Source: Aurelia coerulea
Taxonomy: Eukaryota; Cnidaria; Scyphozoa; Semaeostomeae; Ulmaridae
Direction of reading: 5' to 3'
NCBI GenBank assembly: GCA_039566865.1
Contig: CM076944.1
Span: 18,002,501-18,066,500 of the forward strand
DNA: 64,000 nucleotides
The notes beneath the pieces are model-generated. The model did not search any database and was not told where the DNA came from. It was given only the letters and a program-made list of their open reading frames with translations. The position numbers and the translations under genes are program-made. The stretch's first letter is position 1; each line of letters opens with the position of its first letter. Shown one piece after another: positions 12,329-26,429 of this stretch.

Positions 12329-14998
12329 ATTAGTTGTTTCTTTAGTCTAATTTTAGCTTTACTGCATCAACAAACATCGATTAATTAAATGTCTATTTTC
12401 TCAAAGAAAACAAAATATAAACACAAAAAGTGTGGATTAATGCACTTCATTAGCTACAATTCATATTATAAAGAGCATTGCGCTCATCGTTCATTAAAAC
12501 TTTATTTCTGCCAGCTACTTCTTTTATAGCACTATATTAATGCTGCAGCAACCATTCTTGGAAACATTACACTAGACATTAGTTGTTTCTTTAGTCTAAA
12601 TTTAGCTTTACTGCATCAACAAACATCGATTAATTAAATGTTTATTTTCTCAAAGAAAACAAAATATAAACACAAAAAGTGTGGATTAACGCACTTTATT
12701 AACTACACTTCATATTATAAAGAGCAGTGCGCTCATTGTTCATTAAAACTTTAGTTCTGCCAGCTACTTCTTTTATAGCACCCTATATTAATGCTGCAGC
12801 AACCATTCTTGGAAACATTAATATGGACATTAGTTCTTTCTTTAGTCTTATTTTAGCTTTATTGCCGCAACAAACATCGATTAATTAAATGTTTATTTTC
12901 TCAAAGAAAAGAAAATATCAACACATAAAGTGTGGATTAACGTACTTTATTAGCAACAATACATATTGTAAAGAGTATTGCGCTCATCGTTCTTTAAAAG
13001 TTTAGTTCTGCCAGCTACTTCTTTTATAGCACTATATTAGTGATGCAGCAACCATTCTTGGAAACATTACTATAGACATTAGTTCTTTCTTTAGTCTTAT
13101 TTTAGCTTTACTGCATCAACAAACATAGATTAATCAAATGTTTATTTTCTCAAAGAAAACAAAATATCAACACATAAAGTGTGGATTAACGTACTTTATT
13201 AGCTACAATACATATTGTAAAGAGTATTGCGCTCATCGTTCTTTAAAAGTTTAGTTCTGCCAGCTACTTCTTTTATAGCACTATATTAGTGATGCAGCAA
13301 CCATTCTTGGAAACATTACTATAGACATTAGTTCTTTCTTTAGTCTTATTTTAGCTTTACTGCATCAACAAACATAGATTAATCAAATGTTTATTTTCTC
13401 AAAGAAAACAAAATATAAACACAAAAAGTGTGGATTAACGCACTTTATTAGCTGCAATTCATATTATAAAGAGTATTGCGCTCATCATTCTTTAAAACGT
13501 TAGTTCTGCCAGCTATTTCTTTTATAGCACCCTATATTAATGCTGCAGCAACCATTCTTGGAAACATTAATATGGACATTAGTTCTTTCTTTAGTCTTAT
13601 TTTAGCTATATTGCATCAACAAACATCGATTAATTAAATGTTTATTTTCTCAAAGAAAACAAAATATCAACACATAAAGTGTGGATTAACGTACTTTATT
13701 AGCTACAATACATATTGTAAAGAGTATTGCGCTCATCGTTCTTTAAAAGTTTAGTTCTGCCAGCTACTTCTTTTATTGCACTATATTAGTGATGCAGCAA
13801 CCATTCTTGGAAACATTACTATAGACATTAGTTGTTTCTTTAGTCTAATTTTAGCTTTACTGCATCAACAAACATCGATTAATTAAATGTCTATTTTCTC
13901 AAAGAAAACAAAATATAAACACAAAAAGTGTGGATTAATGCACTTCATTAGCTACAATTCATATTATAAAGAGCATTGCGCTCATCGTTCATTAAAACTT
14001 TATTTCTGCCAGCTACTTCTTTTATAGCACTATATTAATGCTGCAGCAACCATTCTTGGAAACATTACACTAGACATTAGTTGTTTCTTTAGTCTAAATT
14101 TAGCTTTACTGCATCAACAAACATCGATTAATTAAATGTTTATTTTCTCAAAGAAAACAAAATATAAACACAAAAAGTGTGGATTAACGCACTTTATTAA
14201 CTACACTTCATATTATAAAGAGCAGTGCGCTCATTGTTCATTAAAACTTTAGTTCTGCCAGCTACTTCTTTTATAGCACCCTATATTAATGCTGCAGCAA
14301 CCATTCTTGGAAACATTAATATGGACATTAGTTCTTTCTTTAGTCTTATTTTAGCTTTATTGCCTCAACAAACATCGATTAATTAAATGTTTATTTTCTC
14401 AAAGAAAAGAAAATATCAACACATAAAGTGTGGATTAACGTACTTTATTAGCAACAATACATATTGTAAAGAGTATTGCGCTCATCGTTCTTTAAAAGTT
14501 TAGTTCTGCCAGCTACTTCTTTTATAGCACTATATTAGTGATGCAGCAACCATTCTTGGAAACATTACTATAGACATTAGTTCTTTCTTTAGTCTTATTT
14601 TAGCTTTACTGCATCAACAAACATAGATTAATCAAATGTTTATTTTCTCAAAGAAAACAAAATATCAACACATAAAGTGTGGATTAACGTACTTTATTAG
14701 CTACAATACATATTGTAAAGAGTATTGCGCTCATCGTTCTTTAAAAGTTTAGTTCTGCCAGCTACTTCTTTTATAGCACTATATTAGTGATGCAGCAACC
14801 ATTCTTGGAAACATTACTATAGACATTAGTTCTTTCTTTAGTCTAATTTCAGCTTTACTGCATCAACAAACATAGTTTAATCAAATGTTTATTTTCTCAA
14901 AGAAAACAAAATATAAACACAAAAAGTGTGGATTAACGCACTTTATTAGCTGCAATTCATATTATAAAGAGTATTGCGCTCATCATTCTTTAAAACGT
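12003..14998 (+). repeat. Tandem 1498-bp higher-order repeat, two copies
   Basis: Copies at about 12003-13500 and 13501-14998 share TTTTATTGCACTATA (12273 and 13771), CACTTCATATT, and the AAAGAAAAGAAAATATC change (12901 and 14399), all at 1498 bp. The unit is six monomers. The left end overlaps the last part of the 749-bp repeat, so the longer period grew out of the shorter one. Confidence 0.84.
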
Positions 14999-15382
14999 TA
15001 GTTCTGCCAGCTACTTCTTTTATAGAACTATATTAATGCTGCAGCAGCCATTCTTGGAAACATTACTATAGACATTAGTTCTTTCTTTAGTCTATTATTA
15101 GCTTTACTGCATCAACAAACATCGATTAATTAAATGTTTATTTTGTCAAAGAAAGCAAAATATAAACACAAAAAGTGTGGATTGACGCACTTTATTAGCT
15201 ACAATTCATATTATAAAGAGCATTGCACTCATCGTTCTTTAAAACTTTAGTTCTGCCAGCTAATTCTTTTATAGCACTATATTAGTGTTGCAGGAACCGT
15301 TCTTGGAAACATTACTATAGGCATTAGTTGCTTCTTTAGTCTTATTTTAGCTTTACTGCATTAACAAACATCGATTAATTAA

Positions 15383-15604
15383 ATGTTTATTTTGTCAAAG
15401 AAAGCAAAATTTAAACACAAAAAGTGTGGATTGACGCACTTTATTAGCTACAATTCATATTATAAAGAGCATTGCACTCATCGTTCTTTAAAACTTTAGT
15501 TCTGCAAGCTAATTCTTTTATAGCACTATATTAGTGTTGCAGGAACCGTTCTTGGAAACATTACACTAGACATTAGTTCTTTCTTTAGTCTTATTTTAGC
15601 TTAA
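15383..15604 (+). repeat. 222-bp satellite monomer variant
   Basis: Here TTTTAGCT is followed directly by TAAATG, so the 27 bp that normally hold the TGCATCAACAAACATCGATT segment are missing. The identical junction recurs near 15825, 16706, 17667, 18547, 20586, 22302, 23500, 25440, 35094, 35807, 38748, 40957, 43416 and 58961. This shows that one deletion event spread by duplication or conversion. Confidence 0.88.
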
Positions 15605-15659
15605 ATGTTTATTTTCTCAAAGAAAACAAAATATAAACACAAAAAGTGTGGATTACCGC

Positions 15660-18600
15660 ACTTTATTAGCTACAATTCATATTATAAAGAGTATTGCGCT
15701 CATCGTTCTTTAAAACTTTAGTTCTGCCAGTGACTTCTTTTATAGCACTATATTAGTGTTGCAGGAACCGTTCTTGGAAACATTACACTAGACATTAGTT
15801 CTTTCTTTAGTCTTATTTTAGCTTAAATGTTTATTTTCTCAAAGAAAACAAAATATAAACACAAAAGGTGTGGATTAATGCACTTTATTAGCTACAATTC
15901 ATATTATAAAGAGCATTGCGCTCATCCTTCATTAAAACATAGTTGTTTCCTTAGTCTTACTTTAGCTTTATTGCATCAACAAACATCGATTATTTAAATG
16001 TTTATTTTCTCAAAGAAAACAAAATATCAACACATAAAGTGTGGATTAACGTACTTTATTAGCTACAATACATATTGTAAAGAGTATTGCACTCATCGTT
16101 CTTTAAAAGTTTAGTTCTGCCAGTGACTTCTTTTATAGTGATGCAGCAACCATTCTTGGAAACATTACTATAGACATTAGTTCTTTCTTTAGTCTTATTT
16201 TAGCTTTACTGCATCAACAAACATAGATTAATCAAATGTTTATTTTCTCAAAGAAAACAAAATATAAACACAAAAAGTGTGGATTAACGCACTTTATTAG
16301 CTACCATTCATATTATAAAGAGAATTGCGCCCATCATTCTTTAAAACTTTAGTTCTGCCAGCTACTTCTTTTATAGAACTATATTAATGCTGCAGCAGCC
16401 ATTCTTGGAAACATTACTATAGACATTAGTTCTTTCTTTAGTCTAATTTTAGCTTTACTGCATCAACAAACATAGATTAAATAAATGTTTATTTTCTCAA
16501 AGAAAACAAAAATATAAAAACAAAAAGTGTGGATTAAAGCACTTTATTAGCTACGATTCATCTTATAAAGAGCATTGCACTCATTGTTCTTTAAAACTTT
16601 AGTTCTGCCAGCTAATTCTTTTATAGCACTATATTAGTGCTGCAGCAACCATTATTGGAAACATTATTATAGACATTAGTTCTTTCTTTAGTCTTATTTT
16701 AGCTTAAATGTTTATTTTCTCAAAGAAAACAAAATATAAACACAAAAAGTGTGGATTACCGCACTTTATTAGCTACAATTCATATTATAAAGAGTATTGC
16801 GCTCATCGTTCTTTAAAACTTTAGTTCTGCCAGTGACTTCTTTTATACCACTATATTAGTGCTGCAGCGACCATTGTAGAAAACATTACTATAGACATTA
16901 GTTCTTTCTTTGGTCTTATTTTAGCTTTACTGCATCAATAAACATCGATTAATTAAATATTTACTTTCTGAATGAAAACTATAGACAAAAAGTTTGGATT
17001 AACGCACTTTATTAGCTACAATTCATATTATAAAAAGTATTATTTAAAATTTAGTTCTGCTAGTTACTTCTTTTATAGCACTATATTAGTGCTGCAGCAA
17101 CCATTCTTGAAAACATTATTATAGACATTAGTTCTTTCCTTACTGTCTTTATTGTCTTACTTTAGCTTTACTGCATCAACAAACATCGATTAATTAAATG
17201 TTTGTTTTCTCAAAGAAAACAAAATATAAACACAAAAAGTGTGGATGGACGCTTTTTATTAGCTACAATTCATATTATAAAGAGTATTGAGCTCATCGTT
17301 CTTTAAAACTTTATTTCTGCCAGCTACTTCTTTCATAGCACTATATTAGTGCTGCAACAACCATTGTCGGAAACATTACTATAGACATTAGTTCTTTCGT
17401 TACTCTTATTTTAGCTTTACTGCATCAACAAATATCAATTAATTCAATGTTTATTTTCCCAAAGAATACAAAATATAAACACAAAAAGTTTGTATTAACG
17501 CACTTTATTAGCTACAATTCATATTATAAAGAGTATTGCGCTCATCGTTCTTTAAAACTTTAGTTCTGCCAGTGACTTCTTTTATAGCACTATATTAGTG
17601 TTGCAGGAACCGTTCTTGGAAACATTACACTAGACATTAGTTCTTTCTTTAGTCTTATTTTAGCTTAAATGTTTATTTTCTCAAAGAAAACAAAATATAA
17701 ACACAAAAGGTGTGGATTAATGCACTTTATTAGCTACAATTCATATTATAAAGAGCATTGCGCTCATCCTTCATTAAAACATAGTTGTTTCCTTAGTCTT
17801 ACTTTAGCTTTATTGCATCAACAAACATCGATTATTTAAATGTTTATTTTCTCAAAGAAAACAAAATATCAACACATAAAGTGTGGATTAACGTACTTTA
17901 TTAGCTACAATACATATTGTAAAGAGTATTGCACTCATCGTTCTTTAAAAGTTTAGTTCTGCCAGTGACTTCTTTTATAGTGATGCAGCAACCATTCTTG
18001 GAAACATTACTATAGACATTAGTTCTTTCTTTAGTCTTATTTTAGCTTTACTGCATCAACAAACATAGATTAATCAAATGTTTATTTTCTCAAAGAAAAC
18101 AAAATATAAACACAAAAAGTGTGGATTAACGCACTTTATTAGCTACAATTCATATTATAAAGAGTATTGCGCTCATCGTTCTTTAAAACTTTAGTTCTGC
18201 CAGCTACTTCTTTTATAGAACTATATTAATGCTGCAGCAGCCATTCTTGGAAACATTACTATAGACATTAGTTCTTTCTTTAGTCTAATTTTAGCTTTAC
18301 TGCATCAACAAACATAGATTAAATAAATGTTTATTTTCTCAAAGAAAACAAAAATATAAAAACAAAAAGTGTGGATTAAAGCACTTTATTAGCTACGATT
18401 CATCTTATAAAGAGCATTGCACTCATTGTTCTTTAAAACTTTAGTTCTGCCAGCTAATTCTTTTATAGCACTATATTAGTGCTGCAGCAACCATTCTTGG
18501 AAACATTATTATAGACATTAGTTCTTTCTTTAGTCTTATTTTAGCTTAAATGTTTATTTTCTCAAAGAAAACAAAATATAAACACAAAAAGTGTGGATTA

Positions 18601-19430
18601 CCGCACTTTATTAGCTACAATTCATATTATAAAGAGTATTGCGCTCATCGTTCTTTAAAACTTTAGTTCTGCCAGTGACTTCTTTTATACCACTATATTA
18701 GTGCTGCAGCGACCATTGTAGAAAACATTACTATAGACATTAGTTCTTTCTTTGGTCTTATTTTAGCTTTACTGCATCAATAAACATCGATTAATTAAAT
18801 ATTTACTTTCTGAATGAAAACTATAGACAAAAAGTTTGGATTAACGCACTTTATTAGCTACAATTCATATTATAAAAAGTATTATTTAAAATTTAGTTCT
18901 GCTAGTTACTTCTTTTATAGCACTATATTAGTGCTGCAGCAACCATTCTTGAAAACATTATTATAGACATTAGTTCTTTCCTTACTGTCTTTATTGTCTT
19001 ACTTTAGCTTTACTGCATCAACAAACATCGATTAATTAAATGTTTGTTTTCTCAAAGAAAACAAAATATAAACACAAAAAGTGTGGATGGACGCTTTTTA
19101 TTAGCTACAATTCATATTATAAAGAGTATTGAGCTCATCGTTCTTTAAAACTTTATTTCTGCCAGCTACTTCTTTCATAGCACTATATTAGTGCTGCAAC
19201 AACCATTGTCGGAAACATTACTATAGACATTAGTTCTTTCTTTACTCTTATTTTAGCTTTACTGCATCAACAAATATCAATTAATTCAATGTTTATTTTC
19301 CCAAAGAATACAAAATATAAACACAAAAAGTTTGTATTAACGCACTTTATTAGCTACAATTCATATTATAAAGAGTATTGCGCTCATCGTTCTTTAAAAC
19401 TTTAGTTCTGCCAGTGACTTCTTTTATACC
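15660..19430 (+). repeat. Tandem 1842-bp higher-order repeat, two copies
   Basis: Copies at about 15660-17501 and 17502-19343 (match fading near 19430) share a shortened monomer with TTTTATAGTGATGCAG, a variant with TTACTGTCTTTATTGTC, and a monomer reading GTGTGGATGGACGC. All are at an offset of 1842 bp. End points are approximate. Confidence 0.84.
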
Positions 19431-22400
19431 ACTATATTAGTGATGCAGCAACCATTCTTGGAAACATTACTATAGACATTAGTTCTTTCTTCAGTCTTAT
19501 TTTAGCTTTACTGCATCAACAAACATAGATTAATTAAATGTTTATTTTGTCAAAGAAAGCAAAATATAAACACAAAAAGTGTGGATTGACGCACTTTATT
19601 AGCTACAATTCATATTATAAAGAGCATTGCACTCATCGTTCTTTAAAACTTTAGTTCTGCCAGCTAATTCTTTTATAGCACTATATTAGTGTTGCAGGAA
19701 CCGTTCTTGGGAACATTACTATAGGCATTAGTTGCTTCTTTAGTCTTATTTTAGCTTTACTGCATTAACAAACATCGATTAATTAAATGTTTATTTTGTC
19801 AAAGAAAGCAAAATATAAACACAAAAAGTGTGGATTGACGCACTTTATTAGCTACAATTCATTTTATAAAGAGCATTGCACTCATCGTTCTTTAAAACTT
19901 TAGTTCTGCCAGCTATATCTTTTATAGCACTATATTAGTGTTGCAGGAACCGTTCTTGGAAACATTACACTAGACATTAGTTGTTTCTTTAGTCTAATGT
20001 TAGCTTTACTGCATCAACAAACATCGATTAATTAAATGTTTATTTGCCCAATGAAAACAAAATATAAACACAAAAGGTGTGGATTAATGCACTTTATTAG
20101 CTACAATTCATATTATAAAGAGCATTGCGCTCATCGTTCATTAAAACATAGTTGTTTCCTTAGTCTTACTTTAGCTTTATTGCATCAACAAACATCGATT
20201 ATTTAAATGTTTATTTTCTCAAAGAAAACAAAATATCAACACATAAAGTGTGGATTAACGTACTTTATTAGATACAATACATATTGTAAAGAGTATTGCA
20301 CTCATCGTTCTTTAAAAGTTAAGTTCTGCCAGCTACTTCTTTTATAGCACTATATTAGTGATGCAGCAACCATTCTTAAAAACATTACTATACAAAAACA
20401 AAAAAGTGTGGATTAACGCACTTTTTATTAGCTACAATTCATATTATAAATAGTATTGCGCTAATCGTTCTTTAAAACTTTAGTTCTGCCAGCTACTTCT
20501 TTTATAGCACTATATTAGTGCTGCAGCAACCATTCTTGGAAACATTATTATAGACATTAGTTCTTTCTTTAGTCTTATTTTAGCTTAAATGTTTATTTTC
20601 TCAAAGAAAACAAAATATAAACACAAAAAGTGTGGATTACCGCACTATATTAGCTACAATTCATATTATAAAGAGTATTGCGCTCATCGTTCTTTAAAAC
20701 TTTAGTTCTGCCAGTGACTTCTTTTATATCACTATATTAGTGCTGCAGCGACCATTGTAGAAAACATTACTATAGACCTTAGTCATTTCTTTGGTCTTAT
20801 TTTAGCTTTACTGCATCAATAAACATCGATTAATTAAATGTTTACTTTCTGAATGAAAACAATAGACAAACACAAAAATTTTGGATTAACGCACTTTATT
20901 AGCTACAATTCATATTATAAAAAGTATTATTTAAAATTTAGTTCTGCTAGTTACTTCTTTTATAGCACTATATAAGTGCTGCAGCAACCATTCTTGAAAA
21001 CATTATTATAGACATTAGTTCTTTCCTTACTGTCTTTATTGTCTTACTTTAGCTTTACTGCATCAACAAACATCGATTAATTAAATGTTTGTTTTCTCGA
21101 AGAAAACAATATATAAACACAAAAAGTGTGGATGGACGCTTTTTATTAGCTACAATTCATATTATAAAGAGTATTGAGCTCATCGTTCTTTAAAACTTTA
21201 GTTCTGCCAGCTACTTCTTTCATAGCACTATATTAGTGCTGCAACAACCATTGTCGGAAACATTACTATAGACATTAGTTCTTTCTTTACTCTTATTTTT
21301 GCTTTACTGCATCAACAAACATCAATTAATTAAATGTTTATTTTCCCAAAGAATACAAAATATAAACACAAAAAAGTGTTTATTAACGCAATTTATTAGC
21401 TACAATTCATATTATAAAGAGTATTGTGCTCATCGTTCTTTAAAACTTTAGTTCTGCCAACTGCTTCTTTTATAGCACTATATTAGTGCTGGAGCAACCA
21501 TTCTTGGAAATATTACTATATACATTAGTTCTTTCTTTATTCTTATTTTAGCTTTACTGCATCAACAAACATCGATTAATTAAATGTATATTTTCTCAAA
21601 GAAAAACAAAATGTAAACCCAAAAAGTGTGGATTACCGCACGTTATTAGCTACAATTCATATTATAAAGGGTATTGCGCTCATCGTTCTTTAAAACTTTT
21701 GTTCTGCCAGTGACTTCTTTTATACCACTTTATTAGTGCTGCAGCGACCAATATAGAAAACATTACTATAGACATTAGTTCTTTCTTTATTCTTATTTTA
21801 GCTTTCCTGCATCAACAAACATCAATTAATTAAATGTATATTTTCTCATAGAAAACAAAATATAAATACAAAAAGTGTGGATGAACGCACCTTATTAGCT
21901 ACATTTCATATTATAAAGGGTATTGCGGTCATCGTTCTTTAAAACTTTAGTTCTGCCAGCTACTTCTTTTATAGCACTATATTAGTGATACAGGAACCAT
22001 TCTTGGAAACATTAATATAGACATTAGTTCTTTCTTTAGTCTTATTTTAGCTTTACTGCATCAACAAAGATCAATTAATTAAATGTTTATTTTCCCAAAG
22101 AAAACAAAATATAAATGCAAAAAGTGTGTATTAACTCACTTTATTAGATACAATTCATAATATAAAGAGTATTGCGCTCATCGTTCTATAAAACTTTAGT
22201 TCTGCCAGTGACTTCTTTTATACCACTATATTAGTGCTGCAGCTACCATTGTAGGAAACATTACTATAGACATTAGTTCTTTCTTTAGTCTTATTTAAGC
22301 TTAAATGTTAATTTGCTCAAAGAAAACAATATATAAACACAAAAAGTTTGCATTAACGCACTTTATTAGCTACAATTCATATTATAAAGAGCATTGCGCT

Positions 22401-22479
22401 CATCGTTCTGCCAGTTCCACCAGTGACTTCTTTTATGGCACTTTATTAGTCCTGCTGCAACAATTCTAGGAAACATTAC
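19431..22479 (+). repeat. Satellite, rearranged third copy of the 1842-bp family plus diverged monomers
   Basis: From about 20040 to 21310 the order of marker monomers repeats that of 15.8-17.4 kb (offset near 4209 bp at first). There is a deletion at 20391-20396, where CATTACTATA joins ACAAAAACAAAAAAGTG. The rest is diverged monomers in which the duplicated 9-mer form first appears (about 22400). No gene is seen. Confidence 0.78.
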
Positions 22480-25400
22480 TATAGACATTAGTTCTTTCTT
22501 TAGTCTTATTTTAGCTTTACTGCATGAATAAACATCGATTAATCAAATGTTTACTTTCTCAAAGAAAACAATATATAAGCACAAAAAGTTTGCATTAACG
22601 CACTTTATTAGCTACAATTCATATTATAAAGAGCATTGCGCTCATCGTTCTGCCAGTTCCACCAGTGACTTCTTTTATGGCACTATATTAGTGCTGCAGC
22701 AACAATTTTAGGAAACATTACTATAGACATTAGTTCTTTCTTCAGTCTTATTTTAGCTTTACTGCATCAACAAACTTCGATTAATTAAATGTTTATTTTC
22801 TCAAAGAAAAACAAAATGTAAACACAAAAAGTGTAGATTACCGCACGTTATTAGCTACAATTCATATTATAAAGGGTATTGCGCTCATCGTTCTTTAAAA
22901 CTTTAGTTCTGCCAGCTGCTTCTTTTATAGCACTATATTAGTGCTGCAGCAACAATTTTAGGAAACATTACTATAGACATTAGTTCTTTCTTCAGTCGTA
23001 TTTTAGCTTTACTGCATCAACAAACATCGATTAATTAAATGTATATTTTCTCATAGAAAACAAAATATAAATACAAAAAGTTTGCATTAACGCTTTTTAT
23101 TAGCTACAATTCATATTATAAAGAGCATTGCGCTCATCGTTCTGCCAGTTCCACCAGTGACTTCTTTTATAAACTATATTAGTGCTGCAGGAACCATTCT
23201 TGGAAACATTAATATAGACATTAGTTCTTTCTTTACTCTTATTTTAGCTTTACTGCATCAACAAATATCGATTAATTAAATGTATATTTTCTCATAGAAA
23301 ACAAAATATAAACACAAAAAGTGTGGATTAACGCACTTTAATAGCTATAATTCATATTATAAAGGGTCTTGCGGTCATTGTTCTTTAAAACTTTAGTTCT
23401 GCCAGCTACTTCTTTTATAGCACTATATTAGTGATACAGGAACCATTCTTGGAAACATTAATATAGACATTAGTTCTTTCTTTAGTCTTATTTTAGCTTA
23501 AATGTTTATTTGCTCAAAGAAAACAATATATAAACACAAAAAGTTTGCATTAACGCACTTGATTAGCTACAATTCATATTATAAAGAGCATTGCGGTCAT
23601 CGTTCTGCCAGTTCCAGCAGTGACTTCTTTTATGGCACTATATTAGTGCTGCAGCAACAATTCTAGGAAACATTACTAATGACATTAGTTCTTTCTTTAG
23701 TCTTATTTTAGCTTTACTGCAACAATAAACATCGATTATTTAAATGTTTATTTTCTCAAGGAAAACAAAATATAAAAACAAAAAAGTGTGGATTAACGCA
23801 CTTTATTAGCTACAATTCATATTATAAAGAGCATTGCGCTCATCGTTCTGCCAGTTCCACCAGTGACTTATTTTATGGCACTATATTAGTGCTGCAGCAA
23901 CTATTCTAAGAAACATTACTATAGACATTAGTTCTTTCTTCAGTCTTATTTTAGCTTTACTGCATCAACAAACATCGTTTAATTAAATATTTATTTTCTC
24001 AAAGAAAAACAAAATGAAAACACAAAAAGTGTGGATTACCGCACGTTATTAGCTACAATTCATATTATTAAGAGTATTGCGCTCATCGTTCTTTAAAATT
24101 TTAGTTCTGCCAGCTGCTTCTTTTACAGCAATATATTAGTGCTTTAGCAACCATTCTTGGAAATATTACTATATACATTAGTTCTTTCTTTATTCTTATT
24201 TTAGCTTTACTACATCAACAAACATCGATTAATTAAATGTATATTTTCTCATAGAAAACAAAATATAAATAGAAAAAAGTGTGGATTAACGCACTTTATT
24301 AGCTACATTTCATATTATAAAGGGTATTGCGGTCATCGTTCTTTAAAACTTTAGTTCTGCCAGCTACTTCTTTTATAGCACTATATTAGTGCTAGAGCAA
24401 CCATTCTTGGAAACATTAAAATAGACATTAGTTCTTTCTTTAGTCTTATTTTAGCTTTACTGCATCAATAAACATCGATTAATCAAATGTTTACTTTCTC
24501 AAAGAAAACAATATATAAACACAAAAAGTTTGCATTAACGCACTTTATTAGCTACAATTCATATTATAAAGAGCATTGCGCTCATCGTTCTGCCAGTTCC
24601 ACCAGTGACTTCTTTTATGGCACTATATTAGTGCTGCAGCAACAATTTTAGGAAACATTTCTATAGACATTAGTTCTTTCTTCAGTCTTATTTTAGCTTT
24701 ACTGCATCAACAAACTTCGATTAATTAAATGTTTATTTTCTCAAAGAAAAACAAAATGTAAACACAAAAAGTGTGGATTACCGCACGTTATTAGCTACAA
24801 TTCATATTATAAAGGGTATTGCGCTCATCGTTCTTTAAAACTTTAGTTCTGCCAGCTGCTTCTTTTATAGCACTATATTAGTGCTGCAGCAACAATTTTC
24901 GGAAACATTACTATAGACATTAGTTCTTTCTTCAGTCTTATTTTAGCTTTACTGCATCAACAAACATCGATTAATTAAATGTATATTTTCTCATAGAAAA
25001 CAAAATATAAATACAAAAAGTTTGCATTAACGCACTTTATTAGCTACAATTCATATTATAAAGAGCATAGCGCTCATCGTTCTGCCAGTTCCACCAGTGA
25101 CTTCTTTTATAAACTATATTAGTGCTGCAGGAACCATTCTTGGAAACATTAATATAGACATTAGTTCTTTCTTTACTCTTATTTTAGCTTTACTGCATCA
25201 ACAAATATCGATTAATTAAATGTATATTTTCTCATAGAAAACAAAATATAAACACAAAAAGTGTGGATTAACGCACTTTATTAGCTACAATTCATATTAT
25301 AAAGGGTCTTGCGGTCATTGTTCTTTAAAGCTTTAGTTCTGCCAGCTACTTCTTTGATAGCACTATATTAGTGATACAGGAACCATTCTTGGAAACATTA

Positions 25401-26290
25401 ATATAGACATTAGTTCTTTCTTTAGTCTTATTTTAGCTTAAATGTTTATTTGCTCAAAGACAACAATATATAAACACAAAAAGTTTGCAATAACGCACTT
25501 TATTAGCTACAATTCATATTATAAAGAGCATTGCGGTCATCGTTCTGCCAGTTCCACCAGTGACTTCTTTTATGGCACTATATTAGTGCTGCAGCAACAA
25601 TTCTAGGAAACATTACTAATGACATTAGTTCTTTCTTTAGTCTTATTTTAGCTTTACTGCATGAACAAACATCGATTAATTAAATGTTTATTTTCTCAAG
25701 GAAAACAAAATATAAAAACAAAAAAGTGTGGATTAACGCACTTTATTAGCTACAATTCATATTATAAAGAGCATTGCGCTCGTCGTTCTGCCAGTTCCAC
25801 CAGTGACTTATTTTATGGCACTATATTAGTGCTGCAGCAACTATTCTAGGAAACATTACTATAGACATTAGTTCTTTCTTCAGTCTTATTTTAGCTTTAC
25901 TGCATCAACAAACATCGTTTAATTAAATGTTTATTATCTCAAAGAAAAACAAAATGAAAACACAAAAAGTGTGGATTACCGCACGTTATTAGCTACAATT
26001 CATATTATAATGAGTATTGCGCTCATCGTTCTTCAAAACTTTAGTTCTGCCAGCTGCTTCATTTACAGCAATATATTTGTGCTGGAGCAACCATTCTTGG
26101 AAATATTACTATATACATTAGTTCTTTCTTTATTCTTATTTTAGCTTTACTGCATCAACAAACATCGATTAATTAAATGTATATTTTCTCATAGAAAACA
26201 AAGTATAAATACAAAAAGTGTGGATTAACGCACTTTATTGGCTACATTTCATATTATAAAGGGAATTGCGCTCATCGTTCTTTAAAACTT
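22480..26290 (+). repeat. Tandem 1940-bp higher-order repeat, two copies
   Basis: Copies at about 22480-24420 and 24421-26290 share AAACAATATATAARCAC (22561 and 24501), GGGTCTTGCGGTCATTG, a TCTCAAGGAAAAC monomer and an ACAAAATGAAAACAC monomer, at a constant 1940 bp. Each copy is eight monomers of mixed length. End points are approximate. Confidence 0.83.
25684..25926 (+). repeat. Satellite monomer variant with duplicated 9-mer
   Basis: After CATCGTTC-type sequence the usual TTTAAAACTTTAG segment is absent and the 9-mer TTCTGCCAG is present twice (second copy TTCCACCAG), followed by TGACTT. Copies near 26520 and 27000 show the purer form TTCTGCCAGTTCTGCCAG. The net change is minus 7 bp. The class is common from about 22.4 kb to 45.8 kb and just left of the transposon, and is not seen in the first 22 kb that I followed. 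Confidence 0.85.
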
Positions 26291-26429
26291 TAGTTCTGCC
26301 AGTTATTTCTTTTATAGCACTATATTAGTGCTGCAGGAACCATTCTTGGAAACATTAATATAGACATTAGTTCTTTCTTCAGTCTTATTTTAGCTTTACT
26401 GCATCAACAAACATCGATTAATTAAATGT

